Of a stretch of 64,000 nt of DNA, positions 58,507 through 64,000 are shown one piece after another; position 1 is the stretch's first letter, and each line of letters starts with the position of its first letter. The stretch spans positions 245,150 through 309,149 of the forward strand of contig JAJNNX010000066.1 in assembly GCA_023159155.1 (NCBI GenBank). Reading direction: 5' to 3'. The notes under the pieces are model-generated. The model searched no databases. It saw nothing but the letters and a program-made list of their open reading frames with translations, and was not told where the DNA came from. The DNA is from Ustulina deusta (lineage: Eukaryota > Ascomycota > Sordariomycetes > Xylariales > Xylariaceae). Made by a program: the position numbers and the translations under genes.

Positions 58507-58630
58507 ATTGAAATGGAGCAGGGCTCCTGATCGGCGTATCGCACACTCAAACCAACTAAACCTACCTGATTATTCCGTATCGGACTACGTTTTCTGGCTC
58601 GCAGATCTTTGTACGTATTAGGTCAAGATC
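58507..58630. other. Host-like island between two AT-rich blocks
   Basis: About 120 bp of balanced composition (GGAGCAGGGCTCCTGATCGG, then CGTATCGCACACTC and TTCCGTATCGGACTACG) with abrupt AT-rich borders. It has no coding text or RNA fold that I can recognise. It is probably a surviving piece of unique DNA between two insertions. Confidence 0.5.
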
Positions 58631-61600
58631 TAATTTATAATTATAAATAAAAACGTAATAATTAATTAATAAAAACAAATTTTTAATTTCTATTTAGTAT
58701 TTTATAATAATTATTTGTTGTTTGCTATATAAAAAAAAAGTTTTTTATAGCTTTAAATAAAAACATGCATTTTTTATATTTTTTGTTTTGTAATTTCTAA
58801 AGTTTTAAAAAATATGTTCTATTTTATAACTAAGGACTTATTTCTTATATATACATATTAGCCTTACTGCAAACTTCCTAAATTATTAGGTTTTTGTTCT
58901 TAGACTATAATAACTAACTTAAATTATAACTAATTAGTTATTTATTTTTTTTGGATTTTTGTTGCTAGGTTTTTTTAGTTTTTATGTTTATTTCTAATAA
59001 TTTAACTTTTTGTTTTTTTTGTATACTTAGTGCTTTTCGAGCAGTTTTTTAATTTTTAGGTTTTTTAGTATTTGCTTAATCAACTGTATATATTTATAAA
59101 TTATACTTTTTTTAGAACTCCCACCTAGTAAGGAAGTTTAGCATAGAACAACTTTTTATACTATTATATGTATTATTTTTCTAAAACATAAAAAAAATCT
59201 ATTAGTAAATAAGTTTTTTATAAATTATAGCTTAAGCTTTTTTGTTACTAAAGAAAAGTTAGTATTACTTACTAAAATTAAATATATTAGAATATTTGCG
59301 TTTTTAACTAGGTTTTTTAAACTTAGGCATAGCTACTAAAGTATTTTTTAATTAGCTTTACGTTAACTTTTTAAATAATCTAACAATTATTGTTTTTTTA
59401 TAAGTGGACTAGGGGGCAAAAATATTTATTATAAAAAAATCTAACTTAATTCAAAAAAAAGATCTATAAAATATATTTTATATATTTATATTATTACTTA
59501 TTAACTAATTAGCTTTATAAAATAAAGTAATTACTAATTGTTTTTTTGTTTTAAGTAGTATTAACTAAAAAAAAAGGCTTTATTTTAGTAATTATAATCC
59601 TAATATATAATTTTATTTTTTTAATAATATTTAAGCAATTTTTTATAATTTTAATGCTTATTACTGGGTTATTAAGTGTTAATTTTTAGTTATTAGGTTA
59701 TAGATCTTTAAAAAAAATACCTAAGTATTTAAAAAATAATATTATATAAATAATACATATTAAACTATAGCTTTACTAATTATTCTAAGTATATATAAAA
59801 AAGCTATATATATAAAACAAAAAAAATATATTAAAAAGTAGCTTTAAAGTCTATTAATTAATAATATTTTTAAAAGCTTATATTTAATAATTATAAACAA
59901 ATTTTTAATATTTTTTATTTTGTTTAAAAACTAAGTTAATAAAGTAAATAGTTTATTTTTGTTTATTAATAACTATAATAAAAAAATAATTTAATTAGTT
60001 GCTACTTGTTTTAAAAAGTTTAAGCTTACTAAATATTACTTATCTAACTTTAAGGATTAATATAATTATAACTACTTTTTTATTAAGTTTTGTAAATTAG
60101 GCAACAGAATAATTAAGTAATTTAAATAATTGTTTGTAAACTATTTTTATGTTTAGTTTATAGAACTAAATAATAAATTATGCTTTAATATTTATAGTAT
60201 TAGCTTAGACATATTGTTTTTATCTAATTATTATATTAATAATCTAAGCACTAAAGCTATTAATTATCTAAATATTTTTAAAAAAATAAAATAAAATTAG
60301 TTATTTTTTAAAAAATTTATTATTTATATATTAGTAATTATTATAAAAAGGCGTATTAATAGGAATTCTAATTCTATTAGCTACTAAGTACTAAAATAAT
60401 AAAAAAATACTTTTATATTTTAGGTTATACTAACTATATATTTTTATAATTAAATCTTATAAGTACTTATAATGCTTTAGGTAAAGTTTTATAAGTTAGA
60501 AATTAGTAAATAGAATAATTAGCTAAAAAATTAACTAATTTTATTAAAAAATTAGCTAAAACAGCTAAATAAATTAAGTTTGTAACTGGAAATCTAGAAC
60601 TAGCTTTTTTATATAGACTATAATATAATTTTTGTAATATTTTAATAAATTGTTTTATATATTTTTGTTTAAATTATAGGGTTTTTTATTTATAGTATTT
60701 TTTTTTTTTTTTAAAGTTTTAGCTTATAAAAAACTAAAAGCATATAAGTTCTATAGAAATAATTATAATGCTAGCTATTATTTTGTTAGATACTAAGGAT
60801 TAATATTGTAAGCTTAAGTCCGGGCGGGTAACTATTAAATAATAATTCCTAAATATAGTTAAAAATAATAAAAACTTTTTAGTAAGCATTAATTATTATA
60901 CTATTATTAATAAAATCTATAATATATAGTATTTTTTGTTTAATATTATAAATTATAATAAATTAATAATTAGAAGTATGCCTAGCTTTGGTTGTTTTAA
61001 TTGTTTTAAATATTACAAAACTAGTAAATCTATTTTATTTTTTAAAAAATTAAAAAGTAAGGTAGTTCTTATTAAAGCTTTTGTTTTAAGCTTAAAAGAA
61101 TATTTATATAAAAATACTTTTAAATACTACTTATAGTTTAAAATAACCAATTATTATAATAATTAGTATACTAATTTTTAATATGTTTAGCTATTAATAT
61201 TATTATGTTTTTTAAAGTATATTAATTAGTCCAGGTTTAAACAAGTTATAAAAAGCTTAAGTTGTAATACTTAGGGAAGTTTTATAGTTATATAGGGCAT
61301 TTTTATATTCTTAGCAAAAATAAAGTAGTAGTTTTTTATTATAGTAACTTATATATAATAGTTTATTTAGTAATATATATTATACTAGCTTAGATAGTAT
61401 AATAGTAATAATATTATTAAAAAAAAAAATATATATTTTTTAGATCTTTTTAGTAATAATTTAAGTAAGTTAATTAAAATATTTTAGGTATAATAATTTA
61501 AAGTAATAACGCTAGGATAGGCTGATTATATAATAGTTTTAATGTTAGGGCAAAATATTAGTTCTATTTATTAATAATTAGAAATATAAATAAAATATAA

Positions 61601-64000
61601 TAAATATATAGTTTATATATTAATAGGTAAGGTCTAAGGACTAGTAGTATAAGGTATATTAGCTGGAGGGTAAGTAGTTAAGGGCTAAATGTAAGGTCTG
61701 CTAAGCTAGTGTAAATCTGGTTGGTTTATATTATTTTTTTGTAAAGATTTTATTAATTTTTTCTTAATATAAGTTATTATTAAAGGAAAGTGCTAATTAA
61801 GGCTCCTCTACTTATATTACTTTATAAAAAGTAATATTTGTTAGTTTTATATAGATTAGCTATTTTTTTCTAACTTACCTCTTTATTTTTTTATATAAAC
61901 TATATTTATACTTATACTTTTTTATATTCCTAACTTTATTTATTCGATCTATAGTAATTGGTCCGTATATAGTATATTATAATATATATTTTTATTTTTT
62001 GTTATTTTTTATAATGTTTAATAATTAGTTGTTTTAAGGCAAAAAATATATATTAGCTTTTTTTAGTTATTTTTGTCTGCTATATAATTATTATTTTTAT
62101 ATTAGCTATACTAAGTACTATATAAATATATCTATGTTTGGTTAGATTGCTAACAAACAGTTAGAGCTTTAAGCTTTAATTGCTTTATAGGTTAATCTAA
62201 AGGTTTAAGCAATTTAAAAAAAAGTAAGTATTACTAATTGGAATATATTTAAAGCTTTTATACTAACTAATTTGCTGCTATATATATTAAATTTTATATA
62301 TTATTTTTAGTTATGCCACTTTATTACTAGTAAATCTAATATTTAATTATTTTTTTTTTAATTATAAAAATTTTTTGTTTTGAGCTAGCTTATATAATCT
62401 TGATTTTTTATTACGATTAATTAAAAAAAAGCTAAGTTATAAAAAAAGCTTTAATAATTAGATGCTAATTAAAATAATATATATTAGAACTAATAAATAT
62501 TTCGATTAAGCTAATTAATATATAAGTTATATTTTTAAAATAACTGCTATATTATTTTTATTATTATTTAGTGCTAAATTGTAATATATTATATATTTTT
62601 AGTTAAGATCTAGTATAGCTTTAATAATTTTAACTATGTTTTTTTTAAGCGTATATCTTTTTAGAACTATAGTTCTAAAATATATAGTATTACTAAAGGA
62701 TTTTAGTAAGCTAATAAAGCTATATACTATTTAAAAAAAAGCTTTTAAATATAGTTAAAATAAGTATTATAGCTTTTTTAATTAATATAAGCAAATAAGC
62801 TTTATATTTTTTTTTTAATTTTTATATATAGCTAATAGAAATATTTAATAGTAATTACTAGATTTTTTGTTATTTTATTATTAAAGCTTTAAATAGCTAT
62901 ACTACTAGTTAATATATATATTAGAATATTTATTTTTAATTTTTTATAATATTTAATAATAAAGCTATATTTAAAGCAGTTATAATATTTACTAGTAAAC
63001 TTATGCTTTTTTATATTAAGCTATATTATAGTGGTTTATTTAGCAAATATCTTTTTATAATACTTAATTATCTAGTATAAGTAATAATACTTATTGTTTA
63101 GTTAACTAGGATTTTTAATTTTATTTTTTACTAATTATATATTTATTGATTTTAAGAGTTTAAAAACAATAGTTGTTTTAGAATATAGCTATTTTTTAAG
63201 TATAGGTTAATAAATCTTTTGTAGTTTAATACTCGTAGTAATTATATTTATTTAGTTAGCTAGCTAGACTATAAATATTATATAAGTAATATTAAGTATG
63301 CCTATTTATATATAGTAATAACTTAAAAAAATAAGAATAAAGATCTAAATAAGCGGAATAGCTTAAAAAAGTTTTTAATTTAGGCTAATTAAATAAAAGT
63401 TATTATATATTATTTTATATATTTTTTAATTGATCTGTTTATAGGGCAGTAGTAAGGTTGCTGTTTTAGAGCAGGTTTTTAAAGGTAGGAAAGTAGCGCA
63501 GGAATAATAAAAAGAAACAAAAGTACAAATAATAAATATTACTTTATAATAGATTTAAACTAATTAAAATAATATTATTGTAGTATATAGTACTAGATTT
63601 ATGGATTTGGTTATGTTTGTTTTTTTAGTTTTTGAATTTAAAAAAATATTGCTTGCTAATTAATAGAATTTTTTTTAATTATAAATTATTAAAGCTTAAA
63701 TATTTAGTTTTTAAACTTATTTTAATCAGGATTCTAATTTAATATAATAAAGCTTTATTACTAATAATTTTTTAATTTTTTTAATTGTTTTGTTTATATT
63801 TTAGTATTTTTAGCTTGTTTAAGTTATATTATAGTTTATTTAAGCTATGTTCTAGCTATATTTAGTTATATTTTAAGTTATATTTAAATATATTTAAGCT
63901 TATTTTTAGCTATGTTTTAGTTATGTTTAACTATGTTTTAAGCTTTATTTAACTTTTGTTTAGTTATATTATAGCTTTAATTAGGGCTGTTCTAGCTATA
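58631..64000. mobile_element. Unresolved RIP-degraded repeat DNA running off the right edge
   Basis: Strongly AT-rich throughout. Some plus-strand stretches keep low stop density, for example about 59,998-60,290 (CFKKFKLTKYYLSNFKD and INNLSTKAINYLNIFKK) and 60,936-61,136 (SFGCFNCFKYYKTSK). I cannot match them to a domain, and I find no LTR pair or terminal inverted repeat inside the window. The last 220 bp are degenerate tandem TTTAGCTATGTTTTAG-like units. It is likely a transposable element cut by the window edge. Confidence 0.5.
63780..64000. repeat. Degenerate short tandem repeat at the right edge
   Basis: Repeated words AGCTATGTT, AGTTATATTTTA and AAGCTTATTT recur every 15-20 bases up to the window end. 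Period and copy number are not regular enough to fix by eye. Confidence 0.5.

Noticed and set aside
1..64000. CRISPR arrays, tRNA or rRNA genes, bacterial-type operons or riboswitches
   Set aside because: None seen; tandem arrays here lack spacers, and intron and gene structure are clearly fungal nuclear.

Overview
This is a window of a filamentous ascomycete nuclear genome, most likely a Sordariomycete-type Pezizomycotina. The evidence is short (53-77 bp) introns with GTAAGT/GTATGT donors, CTGAC/CTAAC branch points and YAG acceptors, fungal-only protein families (Zn2Cys6 regulators, fungal CorA-like proteins, P450s, PDDEXK_12 nucleases) and very large blocks of AT-rich DNA carrying the signature of repeat-induced point mutation (RIP: TA-rich, coding frames full of TAA/TAG).

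Layout. (1) 1-13.8 kb is gene-bearing DNA of normal composition: the N-terminal 573 codons of a Zn2Cys6 regulator (minus strand, running off the left edge), a second complete Zn2Cys6/Fungal_trans_2 regulator whose zinc cluster is assembled from 13-nt and 10-nt microexons, a cysteine-rich single-pass membrane protein (plus), and, convergent to it, an eight-exon CorA-like membrane protein (minus). (2) 13,837-21,233 is a complete RIP-mutated Ty1/copia element (244-bp LTRs, 5-bp target-site duplication AGTGC). (3) 21,437-21,560 is the last coding piece of a cytochrome P450. The rest of that P450 lies at 44,292-45,907. Between them sits a 22.7-kb Ty3/gypsy insertion (21,561-44,291, 204-bp LTRs, duplication CCACA) that has itself been invaded by a second copia element (24,431-31,778, about 300-bp LTRs, duplication ATAA[A/G]). 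(4) 44.3-53.1 kb is a moderate-GC island of mostly broken genes: the P450, a C-terminal fragment resembling giant DUF3638-type proteins, a truncated EXD1-like 3'-5' exonuclease, an unrecognised decayed gene with an intron, and one apparently intact PDDEXK_12 nuclease-like gene. (5) 53.1-64 kb is again RIP-degraded, with a complete small gypsy element (53,332-58,067, duplication ATTTT), a roughly 120-bp host-like island and an unresolved element running off the right edge.

Main points of interest. Removing the 22.7-kb insertion and one copy of its 5-bp duplication restores an exact P450 reading frame. Inside the gypsy, downstream of its integrase, one minus-strand reading frame can be followed for roughly 1,800 codons across the copia insertion and matches no retrotransposon protein that I know. 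RIP fades towards the outer ends of all three large LTR elements, so the LTR pairs record both the mutation boundary and the order of insertion. I see no tRNA, rRNA, CRISPR or operon-type structure.
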